A DNA stretch of 64,000 nucleotides from Deltaproteobacteria bacterium (GTDB taxonomy: Bacteria > Desulfobacterota > Binatia > UTPRO1): positions 1 through 64,000 of the forward strand of contig JADYZW010000016.1 of assembly GCA_020852955.1 (NCBI GenBank), read 5' to 3'. Position numbers and translations under genes: made by a program. The notes under the pieces were generated by a model. The model was not told the DNA's origin. It ran no database searches and saw nothing but the letters and a program-made list of their open reading frames with translations. Within the stretch, counting starts at the first letter, position 1; each line of letters starts with the position of its first letter. Below are positions 9,366 to 18,487 of this stretch, piece after piece.

Positions 9366-10895
9366 TCACAGCCCGCAGGTCGCGAGCGCCTTCGCGATGC
9401 GGGCGCGGGCGCGCCCGTCGGCGAACGGAAAGGAGCGGAAGAAGTCGGCGGCGGTGATCGCGGCGCACCGCGCGCGTACGTTCGCCGTCCACGCGGCGGC
9501 TCGGGCGCGGTCGCCGGCGAGCGCGTGCGCGGCGACCGCGATCACCGCGATCAGCACGTGTGCGCCCGGCGAGCGCGCCGCGCGCTCGGCCCAGTCGGCC
9601 GCGTCCGTGTGCTCGCCCGCGACGACGTGCGCGAGCGCCCGCGTCGCGGCCATCGCGTAGTAGAGCGGGTCGAGCGGACTCAGCGCCATCGCGGCGTCCG
9701 CGTCGGCCCGCCCGGCCGCGCCCCGACCCGAGAGCGCGTGGGTCCAGGCTCGCGCGTAGATGCCCTGGGCATAGCTCGGGCTGAGCGACGTCGCGCGCTC
9801 GAGCCACGCGAGGCTCGTGTCGAGATCGCCGGCGAGCCAGAAGCTCCGACCCATGGTGAGGTTCGCGAACGGGTCGAGCGGATCGAGCGCGACGCTCCGC
9901 TCGGCCGCGTCGCGCGCCGCCCGCGCCTCGCCGGCGACGTTCCCCGTGTACCCGAGAAAAGCGTTCTGGAAGTGCACGAACGAGCGGCCGGCGTGCGCCC
10001 GCGCGAATCGCGGATCGGCGGCGACGGCGCGCGCGAAGAACTCGCCCGCGGCCGCATTGTCGGTGCGGTGGAAACGGAACATGCGCTGGAGGCCGAGGTG
10101 GTACGCCGACCAGGCGTCGAGCGACTCGGGTACGACGATCCGCACCGCCTGCGCCTCGTGCAGCGGAACCTGCAGATCGAGAGCCGCCACGACGCGGGCG
10201 GCGATCGACGCTCGCGTCTCGTGAACCTCCGCCAGGGGAGTCGCGAAGCGATCCGCCCAGACCACGCCCGCGTCGCGCGTGTCGAGCAGCTCGACGGCGA
10301 CGACGACGGATCGTCCCGCCACCTCCACCGCGCCCGACAGGCAGTAGCGAGCGCCGAGCGCCTTGCCGACCTCGCGCGGATCGGCCGCCGCTCCGCGGAA
10401 GCGGAACGTCGAGCCGCGCGCGATCACGAAGAGCCAGCGCAACCGCGATAGCTCCGCGATCAGCTCGTCGGGGAGCGCGTCGGCGACGGTCGCCGCGCGC
10501 GCGTCACGGCCGATCACGCGGAAGGGCAGCGCCGCAATCGACGGCCGCGCGGCGGCGGCCGCGGCGGCGTCACGCGGCTCCGCGGCGGCGATCCGAACGT
10601 CGGCGACAAGGCGGAAACCGCGGCCGTGCACGGTGCGGATGAGCCGCTGCGCCCGGCCGTCGTCGCCGAGCGCCCGCCGCGCCGACTTCACCCGGCTGTC
10701 GAGCGCCGAGTCCGAGACGACGCGTCCGTCCCAGACTTTCTCGAGGATCTCGTCGCGCGAGACCAGGCGCTCGCGATTGTCGGCGAGGAGGAGCAGCAGG
10801 CGGAAGACCTGCGGCTCGACGGGAACCGCCTCCCCGTCGCGGCGGAGCTCGCCGGCCGCAGCATCGAGCTCGAAGCCCGCGAACAGGTACGTCAT
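9366..10895 (-). CDS. CadC/OmpR-type winged-helix regulator with TolB-like and TPR regions
   Basis: A 509-residue predicted transcription factor. Residues 1-100 are an OmpR-type winged helix (LLADNRERLVSRDEILEKVW, then RVKSARRALGDD and IRTVHGRGFRLV). Residues about 115-235 resemble the TolB-like module common in such proteins (ALPDELIAELSRLRWLFVIA). Residues about 250-509 form TPR-like helical repeats (PRFARAHAGRSFVHFQNAF). Unlike E. coli CadC it has no membrane segment, so it probably senses a cytoplasmic ligand or partner through the C-terminal repeats. The start is ATG at 10895. It is divergent from a small tautomerase, and the shared 147-base gap holds tandem 11-bp repeats suited to an OmpR-type dimer or oligomer. 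Confidence 0.85.
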   Translation of the reverse strand: MTYLFAGFELDAAAGELRRDGEAVPVEPQVFRLLLLLADNRERLVSRDEILEKVWDGRVVSDSALDSRVKSARRALGDDGRAQRLIRTVHGRGFRLVADVRIAAAEPRDAAAAAAARPSIAALPFRVIGRDARAATVADALPDELIAELSRLRWLFVIARGSTFRFRGAAADPREVGKALGARYCLSGAVEVAGRSVVVAVELLDTRDAGVVWADRFATPLAEVHETRASIAARVVAALDLQVPLHEAQAVRIVVPESLDAWSAYHLGLQRMFRFHRTDNAAAGEFFARAVAADPRFARAHAGRSFVHFQNAFLGYTGNVAGEARAARDAAERSVALDPLDPFANLTMGRSFWLAGDLDTSLAWLERATSLSPSYAQGIYARAWTHALSGRGAAGRADADAAMALSPLDPLYYAMAATRALAHVVAGEHTDAADWAERAARSPGAHVLIAVIAVAAHALAGDRARAAAWTANVRARCAAITAADFFRSFPFADGRARARIAKALATCGL

Positions 10896-10925
10896 CGCGG
10901 TCCACGATAGCCAATCTGCGCCGCG

Positions 10926-10963
10926 GCTCCTAGAAATCTCCGGGAACTCTCCAGGCAGTCTCC
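10926..10963. promoter_or_regulatory. Four tandem CTCC repeats with an 11-bp period (candidate regulator site)
   Basis: CTCC occurs at exactly 11-base steps: gCTCC (10926-10930), TCTCC (10937-10941), TCTCC (10948-10952) and TCTCC (10959-10963). One repeat per helical turn is the usual arrangement for OmpR/PhoB-type winged-helix proteins. The array lies between the CadC-like gene and the tautomerase, about 80 bp before the tautomerase start. Confidence 0.55.
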
Positions 10964-11042
10964 CAGCATCGCGGGCGCGCAGCACGTAGGAGGACGAGCA
11001 CGGGGCCGGATCGACCGGTCCCGACACGAAAGGAGAATCTCC

Positions 11043-11267
11043 ATGCCGCTCGTCACCATCGATCTGATCGAGGACGTGTTCACCCCGGCCCAGAAGCGGG
11101 AGCTCATCGAGAAGGTCACGGAGGCCATGATCGCCGTCGAGGGCGAGGCGCTTCGGCCCGTCACCTGGGTCCGCATCAACGAGGTCGCTGAGGGCGACTG
11201 GGCGATCGGCGGCAAGTGCCTGCGCGCCGCCGACGTACACGCCCTCAAGGCGGGAAAGGCGGCGTAA
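11043..11267 (+). CDS. 4-oxalocrotonate tautomerase family protein
   Basis: The 74-residue product belongs to the small tautomerase superfamily, whose members use the amino-terminal proline, exposed after Met removal, as a general base. [21 protein letters not shown] and the later WVRINEV fit the family. The true substrate is unknown. A good ribosome-binding site (AAAGGAG) precedes the ATG. It is a single gene read away from the CadC-like regulator, which probably controls it. Confidence 0.88.
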   Translation: MPLVTIDLIEDVFTPAQKRELIEKVTEAMIAVEGEALRPVTWVRINEVAEGDWAIGGKCLRAADVHALKAGKAA

Positions 11268-11282
11268 CCTCGCCGCGATGGA

Positions 11283-11318
11283 TGCCGGAGCCGCGCGCTG
11301 GGCGCCGCGGCTCCGGCA
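11283..11318. terminator. 13-bp stem hairpin between convergent genes
   Basis: TGCCGGAGCCGCG (11283-11295) pairs perfectly with 11306-11318 around a 10-base loop. It lies between the tautomerase stop and the stop of the convergent REC-LpxC gene, so it probably ends transcription from both sides. No T-tract follows on either strand. Confidence 0.55.
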
Positions 11319-11324
11319 CGCCGC

Positions 11325-12614
11325 TCACTGCAGCTCGAAACGCTCGCGCAGGAGCTTCAGCAAGGCGACGTTGTCGCTGTGGCCGGTCATGCGGGCGGTG
11401 ACGAAGCCGCGAAGCGGCCGGCCGAGCAGGTAGAAGTCGCCCATGATGTCGAGGATCTTGTGGCGCGCGAACTCGTCGGGGAACCTGAGCGGCGTGTTCA
11501 CGATGCCGTTCTCGCCGATGAGGATGCAGTTGTTCAGGCGCCCGCCGCTCGCGAGCCCCATCTTCTCGAGCGTCTCGATTTCGCGCAGGAATCCGAAGGT
11601 CCGCGCGGGCGCGATCTCGGTCTTGAAGCGCTCGGTGTCGGTGAACTGGAAGACGTACTCCTGGCGCCCGACCGGTTGCGGATAGTCGAGGATGTAGCGC
11701 ACGCCGAAGACGTCGGCGGGCTCGATGCAGAGGTATTCGCCGCCGCCGTCGCGGTTACCGATCTCGTAGCGCCGGTCGATCACGATCTCGTCGACGTCAC
11801 CGCCCTGCTCCTCGACGCCCGCGCTCTCGATGAGTCCGCAGAACTCCGCCGCCGAGCCGTCGAGGATCGGAATCTCGACCTGCATCTTCACGAGCAGGTT
11901 CGTGATCCGGTAGCCGTGCAGCGCCGCCAGCAGGTGCTCCACCGTCTTCGCGACGATGCCGTTGTGGTAGAGCGTCGTCGCGTATCCCGTCGAATCGACG
12001 TACTCGATGCGGGCCGGAATCGTCACGGCGTTCGAGATGTTGCCGAAGACGATGCCGCTGCCCGGCGGCAAGGGCTGCAGGATGAGCCCGGTCCGGACGC
12101 CCGAGTGCAGCCCCTGCCCGTTCACGACCACGCTGCGCTGGATCGTGCGCTGGGTCCACGGCCACGGACGCGCGAGCAGCCGACGCTCGAGCGCGATCGC
12201 GCCCGCCTCGTCGGCGGCCACCGCCTCCGCGTCGACACCACCGGCGATCGGCCGCGCCTCGAGCGCGCGGTCGACGACGTGCAGGAGCCCGTCGAGCGAG
12301 AACGGCTTCTCGATGAAGTCGAACGCGCCGAGCTTCGTGGCCGTGACCGCGGTCTCGATGTTGCCGTGGCCGGAGATCACGATGACGGGCGTCGCCGGGT
12401 GCGAGTCGCGGATGCGCCGGAGGAGCTCGATGCCGTCCATGCCGGGCATCCAGATGTCGAGAATCACGAGGCGCGGGTGTTCGCGCGCGATCAGCTCGAG
12501 AGCACCGCCGCCGTCCTCCGCCTCCAACACGCGGTAGCCCTCGTCGGCGAGCACCCCGCGCACGCTGCTCCGAATTCCCGCCTCGTCGTCCACGATCACG
12601 ATGGTCTTGTCCAC
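11325..12614 (-). CDS. lpxC: Response-regulator receiver domain fused to LpxC (UDP-3-O-acyl-GlcNAc deacetylase)
   Basis: LpxC removes acetate from UDP-3-O-acyl-GlcNAc, the committed step of lipid A synthesis. Here the 429-residue protein begins with a full receiver domain (1-120): acidic pair D9-D10, phospho-acceptor D53 in LVILDIWMPGMDG, ISGHGNIETAV (80-90) and K103 in FIEKPF. The sequence is NtrX-like. After a ~30-residue linker comes a complete LpxC (about 153-429): RTIQRSVVVNGQGLHSG, TVEHLLAAL with E226 and zinc ligand H227, APARTFGFLREIE with T339, HKILDIMGDFYL with H385 and D389, and GHSDNVALL with H412. GTG at 12614 follows an AGGAGG and lies inside the end of the kinase gene (19-base overlap). 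The fusion is seen directly; phospho-control of LpxC is inference. Confidence 0.94.
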   Translation of the reverse strand: MDKTIVIVDDEAGIRSSVRGVLADEGYRVLEAEDGGGALELIAREHPRLVILDIWMPGMDGIELLRRIRDSHPATPVIVISGHGNIETAVTATKLGAFDFIEKPFSLDGLLHVVDRALEARPIAGGVDAEAVAADEAGAIALERRLLARPWPWTQRTIQRSVVVNGQGLHSGVRTGLILQPLPPGSGIVFGNISNAVTIPARIEYVDSTGYATTLYHNGIVAKTVEHLLAALHGYRITNLLVKMQVEIPILDGSAAEFCGLIESAGVEEQGGDVDEIVIDRRYEIGNRDGGGEYLCIEPADVFGVRYILDYPQPVGRQEYVFQFTDTERFKTEIAPARTFGFLREIETLEKMGLASGGRLNNCILIGENGIVNTPLRFPDEFARHKILDIMGDFYLLGRPLRGFVTARMTGHSDNVALLKLLRERFELQ

Positions 12615-14935
12615 GATTCCTCCTGGTGCAGGACGCTCGACTCGAGCGGTCCTTTCACCGGCAGCTCGATCACGAACCGGCTGCCGTGCGGCGCGTTGTC
12701 CTTGACCCGTACGAATCCCTGATGGTCGGCGACGATCGCCGAGACGATGGCGAGGCCGAGCCCGGTCCCGCCTTGCTTGGTGGAGTAGTACGGCTCGAAG
12801 AGCCGGCCGCGATCTTCGGGCTTGATGCCGATCCCGGTGTCCGCGACCTCGAGCGCGACGATGCCGTGCGCGCGGTGGAGCCGCGTCCGCACCTCGATGC
12901 GCGGCGGCGTCCCGTTGGCGCGCGGCGCGGCGTCGCAGGCCGCGACGGCGTTGTCGAGCATGTTGATGAGCGCGCGTTTGATGCCCTCGCGATCGAGCGG
13001 CAGCCGCGGGAGGCCCGGGTCCGGATCGACGACGAACTCGATGTGGCGATGGCCTTCGCGGAAGAGCACCATCGCCTCGTCGACGAGCGCGTTCAGGTCC
13101 TCGGGCGTGTGCTCGCCAGCGGGCAGGCGCGCGAAGGTCGCGAACTCGTTCACCAACGTCTTCAGCTCCTCGACCTGCCGCACGATGGTCCGCGTGCACT
13201 CCTCGAAGAGCGTGCCGTCCTCCTTGAGGCGCTCGGCGTAGCGCTTGTGGAGCCGCTGCGCCGAGAGCTGGATCGGCGTGAGCGGGTTCTTGATCTCGTG
13301 CGCGATGCGGCGCGCGACCTCACGCCACGCCTCCATGCGCTGCACCTTCACGATCTCGGTGACGTCCTCGCAGAAGAGGAGCGCGCCGAGCGCCTGCCCA
13401 GCGGAGTCGCGCAGCATGGTCGCGGTCAGGACGAGGGTGAGCATGCGGCCGCCCGCGAGGACCTTCATGTGCCGCTCGACGCGCCCGCCGACCGCCGCGA
13501 GCGACACGCCCGCGCGCAGCTCCGCGAGGGTCTCGCGCGCCGGCGCGAGGTCGGAGCGCGCGAACACGGCCATGTAGTCGCGACCGATCACGGTGGCGCG
13601 GTCGATCACGAAGAGGCGCGTCGCGGCCTCGTTGAGCGTCGTCACGCGTCCGTCCGGATCGACGGCGACGACGCCGGCCGTGAGTTCGGCCAGGATCGTC
13701 TCCATGCTGCGCCGGCGCTGCTCGAGCTCGAGGTTGCTGTGCTCGAGATCGGCGGTCATCTGGTTGAACGAGGCGACCAGCGTTCCGAACTCGTCGTCGG
13801 GCGCCACCTGCGTCGCGTCGCCGAGGCCGATGCGGTACTGCCAGTTGCCCTGCGCGACCTCGCGCGTCCCCTCGGCGAGCTTCTGGATCGGCACCGTGAT
13901 GCCCTTGGCGAGGTAGAACCCCATCCAGGTGGCACAGAAGATCACGAGCAAGGTCACCAGCACCAGGGTCACCACGTAGTTGCTGGTGATCGGCTGCTTC
14001 AGGATCTTGAGCTGCCGATACTCCTGGAACGAGCGCGCGATGTCGGCGCTCCGCGTGGCGACGCTCTCCGGTACGAAGTACTCGACGACCACCGCGCCCT
14101 CGACGCCGCGCGGTCCCGGGATCGGCACGGCGGCGCGGATCACGTCGCCCCGCCCCATCGATTGGATGCGCGTCTCGCCCCGACCCTCGAGCGCCGCGGT
14201 GAGAAGCGGCGCCGAGGGCGGCAGCGCCGACTCGCCGGGCACCTCGTCCGCCCGCGCCATGGCGCGCACGTCGCGATCGATCCCGAAGACCTGCACCGTG
14301 CCGACGTGGTACTCGCGCTGCTTGTCGGCGACGAACGCGCGCAGCCGTTCGACGCCGCCCGCCTTGAGGAGCCCGTCCTCTCGCACCCGGTCCGCGAGCT
14401 GCCGCGCGTGCACGAGCGCATTCTCGGACGCGTTCCGGTAGTAGGCCTGCGCCACCTCCAGGGAGCCCGACAGCGAGCTCTCGACCTGGACGCTGAACCA
14501 GTTCTCGATCGAGCTCGTCATGAAGCCGAGCGCGACCAGGAAGATCAGGACCGCGGGGAAAATCGAGACCGCGACGAACGCCAACACGAGCCGCGTACGG
14601 AGATGCGATCCGAGCATCCGGCGGCGGCGCTCGAACACGAGCTTGAGGAGGTTCCGCGCCACCAGGAACACCAGCAGCACGAGCAGGATGATGTTGAGGT
14701 TGATGAGGAGGAAGAAGATGACGTTGTTGCTGAGCGAGCCACCGTTCGAGAACTGCGGGAGCCGCGTCTCGAAGAACGCGAACAGCAGGACGGCCAGCGC
14801 GGCCGACAGGATGATGAGCCCCTCGCGCCGGCGCTGGCGCTCCGCCGACGCCTCGCCGGACGCCGCCGGGCTGCCGGTCGCCTGGAGACCGTTCGCGCCC
14901 CTCGGGCCAGGTCGGTCGGTGGTCGGTCGGCTCAT
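12596..14935 (-). CDS. NtrY-like membrane sensor histidine kinase
   Basis: A 779-residue kinase with four predicted membrane segments (about 41-56, 72-94, 118-139 and 321-343), an extracytoplasmic region between the third and fourth, a HAMP domain (about 344-398), a PAS domain (about 410-520) and a full transmitter: H546 in ARRIAHEIKNPLTP, N662 in NMLDNAVAA, DTGIGI (699-704) and GTGLGLAI (723-730). This is the NtrY layout. NtrY normally pairs with NtrX; here the next gene, overlapping by 19 bases, is an NtrX-type receiver joined to LpxC, so that receiver is the likely phosphoryl target. ATG at 14935 is preferred because an upstream start would run close to the DUF2905 gene. Confidence 0.92.
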   Translation of the reverse strand: MSRPTTDRPGPRGANGLQATGSPAASGEASAERQRRREGLIILSAALAVLLFAFFETRLPQFSNGGSLSNNVIFFLLINLNIILLVLLVFLVARNLLKLVFERRRRMLGSHLRTRLVLAFVAVSIFPAVLIFLVALGFMTSSIENWFSVQVESSLSGSLEVAQAYYRNASENALVHARQLADRVREDGLLKAGGVERLRAFVADKQREYHVGTVQVFGIDRDVRAMARADEVPGESALPPSAPLLTAALEGRGETRIQSMGRGDVIRAAVPIPGPRGVEGAVVVEYFVPESVATRSADIARSFQEYRQLKILKQPITSNYVVTLVLVTLLVIFCATWMGFYLAKGITVPIQKLAEGTREVAQGNWQYRIGLGDATQVAPDDEFGTLVASFNQMTADLEHSNLELEQRRRSMETILAELTAGVVAVDPDGRVTTLNEAATRLFVIDRATVIGRDYMAVFARSDLAPARETLAELRAGVSLAAVGGRVERHMKVLAGGRMLTLVLTATMLRDSAGQALGALLFCEDVTEIVKVQRMEAWREVARRIAHEIKNPLTPIQLSAQRLHKRYAERLKEDGTLFEECTRTIVRQVEELKTLVNEFATFARLPAGEHTPEDLNALVDEAMVLFREGHRHIEFVVDPDPGLPRLPLDREGIKRALINMLDNAVAACDAAPRANGTPPRIEVRTRLHRAHGIVALEVADTGIGIKPEDRGRLFEPYYSTKQGGTGLGLAIVSAIVADHQGFVRVKDNAPHGSRFVIELPVKGPLESSVLHQEESWTRPS

Positions 14936-14955
14936 GGCATCGGCACGCCGGACGC

Positions 14956-15168
14956 TCAGCGCCGGAAGAGGTACGACAGCAGCGACAGCAGGAGGCTCAG
15001 GAGGAGGCACGTGGCGAGCGGAACGTAGACGGTGAAGCCGCCCGACCGGAAGGTGAAGTCGCCGGGGAGCTTTCCGAGCCAGGGTATCCGGGGCGCGAAC
15101 GACACGACGAGCCCCGCGACCACGAGCACGAGCCCGAGCAGGACGAGCGTGCGTCCCAAACCTCCCAT
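14956..15168 (-). CDS. DUF2905-family small membrane protein
   Basis: A 70-residue protein with two membrane segments (LGRTLVLLGLVLVVAGLVV and LATCLLLSLLLSLLSYLF) around a short polar loop containing IPWLGKLPGDF, the DUF2905 signature. The family has no known function but is often found after ruvB, as here. The ATG at 15168 gives the usual length; longer starts add a non-conserved arginine-rich lead. It sits between ruvB and the kinase gene on the same strand. Confidence 0.85.
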   Translation of the reverse strand: MGGLGRTLVLLGLVLVVAGLVVSFAPRIPWLGKLPGDFTFRSGGFTVYVPLATCLLLSLLLSLLSYLFRR

Positions 15169-15267
15169 GGCTTGGACCGGCAAGGGCCGGATTCTAGAGC
15201 CGCTCCGGGACGGTGTCCACCCAGACACATCGCGTCATTTTCGCTCTCCCTTTGCCTCCGGGGCGAG

Positions 15268-16290
15268 TCAGAAGAGCCGGGCCTGCGCCGCCCGCACCGG
15301 CTCCGTCCGACCGAAATGGCTGAAAGCCCGCTCGGTTACGACTCGTCCCTTGGGAGTTCTGGCAAGGAACCCCTCCTTGATGAGGTAGGGCTCGTAGACG
15401 TCCTCGATCGTGTCGCGCTCCTCGCCGACGGCCGCCGCGAGGGTGTCGAGGCCCACCGGTCCGCCGCTGAACTTGTCGATGATCGCGAGCAGGATCGTGC
15501 GATCCATCTTGTCGAACCCCCGGGCGTCCACTTCGAGAAGCGCCAGCGCGTCGGTGGCGACCTCCCGGGTGATCCGTCCGTTCGCCCGGACCTCGGCGTA
15601 GTCGCGGGCCCGTTTCAGGAGCCGATTGGCGATGCGGGGCGTGCCGCGCGAGCGTCGGGCGATCTCGCCCGCCCCGTCGGCGTCGAGCGGCACCTTCAGG
15701 ATCGCGGCCGAGCGCTGCAGGATCCGGCCGAGGTCCTCCTCGCCGTAGAACTCGAGCCGGAAGTGCGCTCCGAAGCGGTCGCGCAAGGGGGACGTCAGGA
15801 GGCCCGTCCGCGTCGTCGCCCCGACCAGCGTGAAGGGCTTGAGCTCGAGCTTCAGCGTCCGCGCCGAGGGCCCCTGGCCGACGATGATATCGAGCTGGAA
15901 GTCCTCCATCGCCGGGTACAGCACCTCCTCGACGACCCGGTTCAGGCGGTGGATCTCGTCGATGAAGAGCACGTCGCCGCGTTCGAGGTTCGTCAGGATC
16001 GCCGCGACGTCGCCGGGCCGCTCGAGCACCGGTCCGGACGTGCAGCGGATCTGCACCCCCATCTCCTTCGCGATGATGTAGGCGAGCGAGGTCTTCCCGA
16101 GACCGGGCGGTCCGGCGAGCAACACGTGGTCGAGCACGTCGCCCCGCGCCCGCGCCGCCGCGATGGCAACGCCGAGATTGTCCTTCACCGCGGCTTGTCC
16201 GACGTACTCCGCGAGCCCGGTCGGGCGGAGCGACACGTCGAGGCCGACCTCTTCGTCCAACGTCAGGGGATCGACGACGCGTTCGTTCAT
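15268..16290 (-). CDS. ruvB: Holliday junction branch-migration helicase RuvB
   Basis: Hexameric AAA+ motor that drives branch migration with RuvA. The 340-residue protein has the N-terminal [13 protein letters not shown], Walker [16 protein letters not shown], Walker [10 protein letters not shown], the sensor region [18 protein letters not shown], and the C-terminal winged helix ending in the [14 protein letters not shown] and RTPKGR motifs. The ATG overlaps the ruvA stop (ATGA). Confidence 0.98.
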   Translation of the reverse strand: MNERVVDPLTLDEEVGLDVSLRPTGLAEYVGQAAVKDNLGVAIAAARARGDVLDHVLLAGPPGLGKTSLAYIIAKEMGVQIRCTSGPVLERPGDVAAILTNLERGDVLFIDEIHRLNRVVEEVLYPAMEDFQLDIIVGQGPSARTLKLELKPFTLVGATTRTGLLTSPLRDRFGAHFRLEFYGEEDLGRILQRSAAILKVPLDADGAGEIARRSRGTPRIANRLLKRARDYAEVRANGRITREVATDALALLEVDARGFDKMDRTILLAIIDKFSGGPVGLDTLAAAVGEERDTIEDVYEPYLIKEGFLARTPKGRVVTERAFSHFGRTEPVRAAQARLF

Positions 16291-16886
16291 GTGGCCAACC
16301 TCCGCAGGGCTTCCCGGATGAGGTCGGCGAGCGCGCCGGTGCCTGCCTCCTCGGCCCGGGCGACCGCGCGCTCCGCCTCGTGCTGCTTGTACCCCAGGTT
16401 CACGAGCGCGGACACCGCTTCGGCCGCGTCGCCGCCGCCCCGCACCGCCGGCGCGCCGGCCTCGACCGCTCGGCGCTGCCGCAGGACCCTCACCTTCTCG
16501 CGGAGCTGGAGGACCATGAGGTCGGCCTTCTTCTTGCCGATCCCCGGCACCGCGACGAGCCGGCGCACGTCGCCCTCGGCGATCGCGTTCTCGAGGTCGG
16601 GCGTGTCCATTCCCGACAGCACCGCGAGCGCGACCTTGGGACCGATCGTCGCGACCTGGAGCAGCAAGAGGAAGAGCGCGCGCTCGGCCGCATCGAGGAA
16701 CCCGTAGAGCTGCAGCGCATCCTCGCGCACGTGCGTGTGAACGTAGACGTCGACCTCGGCGCCCGGATTCGGCAGCCGGTAGAACGCGTTCAACGAGACG
16801 AGCAGCTGATAGCCGACGCCGCCGACATCGACGACGATCTGCTCGGGTGCCTTCTCGAGCAGCCGCCCGCGGAGGCGGGCGATCAT
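16287..16886 (-). CDS. ruvA: Holliday junction binding protein RuvA
   Basis: Tetrameric protein that holds the Holliday junction flat for RuvB. The 199-residue product has the OB-fold start [20 protein letters not shown], the helix-hairpin-helix region ([14 protein letters not shown] and [13 protein letters not shown]) and the C-terminal RuvB-contacting domain ([19 protein letters not shown]). The ATG overlaps the ruvC stop and its stop overlaps the ruvB start, so ruvCAB is translated as a coupled unit. Confidence 0.97.
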   Translation of the reverse strand: MIARLRGRLLEKAPEQIVVDVGGVGYQLLVSLNAFYRLPNPGAEVDVYVHTHVREDALQLYGFLDAAERALFLLLLQVATIGPKVALAVLSGMDTPDLENAIAEGDVRRLVAVPGIGKKKADLMVLQLREKVRVLRQRRAVEAGAPAVRGGGDAAEAVSALVNLGYKQHEAERAVARAEEAGTGALADLIREALRRLAT

Positions 16887-17383
16887 CGTGCGCCCACCGC
16901 CGCAAGCGCGGCCGCGAGGCGCGCCGAGTGCACGTGACAGAGGGCGATCGCGAGCGCGTCGGCGGCGTCGGGCGTCAGGCGGTCCGCGACCCCGAGCTCG
17001 CGGGCGATCGCGCGCTGCACCTGGTCCTTCTCGGCGCGGCCGCTGCCGGTGACGGCGAGCTTGACGGTCGCGGGCGGATACTCCGCGACGCCGATCCCCA
17101 CCGCCGCCGCCACCAGCATCGCGACGCCGCGCACCTCCCCGAGCCGGAAGGCGCTCTGCACGTTGCGTCCGACGAAGTTCCGTTCGAGCACGACCACGTC
17201 GGGCCGCCAGGCCGCGCAGATCTCCGTGAGCGCGGCGTGGATCGCGGCGAGCTTCGCCGCCAGCGTCCCGCGCGACGAGGGGCTGACGGCACCGTGCGCG
17301 AGGTGCGCGATCCGCCCCGCGCGGCGCTCGATCACGCCCCATCCGGTGACGGCCGTTCCCGGATCGACGCCGAGCACCCGCAT
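16883..17383 (-). CDS. ruvC: Crossover junction endodeoxyribonuclease RuvC
   Basis: Resolves Holliday junctions by symmetric nicking. The 166-residue protein keeps the RNase H-like acidic residues: D7 in [16 protein letters not shown], the glutamate in [16 protein letters not shown], and the two aspartates in [14 protein letters not shown]. The ATG at 17383 starts right at the domain; an upstream in-frame start adds 12 unconserved residues. It follows yebC by 84 bases. Confidence 0.97.
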   Translation of the reverse strand: MRVLGVDPGTAVTGWGVIERRAGRIAHLAHGAVSPSSRGTLAAKLAAIHAALTEICAAWRPDVVVLERNFVGRNVQSAFRLGEVRGVAMLVAAAVGIGVAEYPPATVKLAVTGSGRAEKDQVQRAIARELGVADRLTPDAADALAIALCHVHSARLAAALAAVGAR

Positions 17384-17467
17384 CGACGCTTCCGCTCGCC
17401 TCTCGCCTCCCCTCGGCATGCCCCCTCCACCTCGCCGATCGATCCCGGCCGACCGGGCGGAGTCGCG

Positions 17468-18217
17468 CTACGCGCTCAGGCGCTCGACCTCGTCCTGCGG
17501 GATGTCCGCGTTCGCCGACACCTTCTGCACGTCGTCGTGATCTTCCAGCGCCTCGAGCAGCTTCAGAGTCTGCTCCGCGTCGGCGCCGCGGACGGTGACC
17601 GTGTTCTGCGCGACCATGGCGACTTCCGCGGACGTGGTCGCGATGCCGGCCCGGTCGAGCGCGCTCTTCACGTCCTCGAGCGCGTCGGGCGGGGTCGTCA
17701 CCTCGAACGCCTCGCCGGCGTCCGCGATGTCGTCCGCCCCGGCGTCGAGCGCCACCTCGAAGAGCTTGTCCTCGGCGCTCGCGCTCTTGTCGAGGGTGAT
17801 GATGCCCTTCTTCGAGAACATCCAGCCGACGCAGCCGTTCTCGCCGAGGTTACCGCCGTTCTTCGCGAAGAGATTGCGGATCTCGGCGACCGTGCGGTTC
17901 CGGTTGTCGGTGAGGATCTGCAGCATGATGGCCACGCCCGCCGGGCCGTAGCCCTCGTACTGGACCTCGTCGTAGGTCACCCCCTCGAGCTCGCCGGTGC
18001 CCTTCTTGATGGCGCGCTCGATGTTGTCGGTCGGCATGCTCTGCGCGCGCGCCGTGGTGACCGCCGTCCGGAGGCGCGGATTCGCGTTGACGTCGCCGCC
18101 GCCCATGCGCGCGGCGACCGTGATCTCCTTGATCAGCTTGGTGAATATCTTGCCGCGCTTGGCATCCTTGGCCGCCTTCTTGTGCTTGATCGTGCTCCAT
18201 TTGGAATGGCCGGACAT
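17468..18217 (-). CDS. yebC: YebC/PmpR family protein
   Basis: A conserved 249-residue protein (TACO1 family). It was long annotated as a transcriptional regulator; more recent work on some members links the family to translation of difficult proline tracts. The signature [19 protein letters not shown], the [16 protein letters not shown] region and IAEIRNLF-like [18 protein letters not shown] are all present. It opens the usual yebC-ruvCAB cluster. Role here is by family only. Confidence 0.95.
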   Translation of the reverse strand: MSGHSKWSTIKHKKAAKDAKRGKIFTKLIKEITVAARMGGGDVNANPRLRTAVTTARAQSMPTDNIERAIKKGTGELEGVTYDEVQYEGYGPAGVAIMLQILTDNRNRTVAEIRNLFAKNGGNLGENGCVGWMFSKKGIITLDKSASAEDKLFEVALDAGADDIADAGEAFEVTTPPDALEDVKSALDRAGIATTSAEVAMVAQNTVTVRGADAEQTLKLLEALEDHDDVQKVSANADIPQDEVERLSA

Positions 18218-18487
18218 GACGTATCCCCTTCCCCGTCGGCACCGCGGCGGACGCGCGCGTCGTCCCGTCGGCGGCTCGAATCTGGTGTGCGATCTCGGCG
18301 TTGCGCCGATCGGACGGGCAGCGGCTGGTTACCATAGGGCGCGCGAACAAGTAAACGCCGTGCTCCGTCGCCCCTCGCGCCAGTGCACGCGACGACCGTC
18401 GGGAGCCTCCCCGAGCCGCATGGCCCGCCGCGTCCGGGCCGCGCGCGACGTGGACCTGGGGAGCGATGCGGGCTAGAGTCGCGCCGG

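Noticed and set aside
12596..12614. A frameshift between the kinase and the receiver, implying one hybrid kinase-LpxC.
   Set aside because: The receiver has its own AGGAGG and GTG start, and the kinase ends in a normal stop; the arrangement is a coupled overlap.
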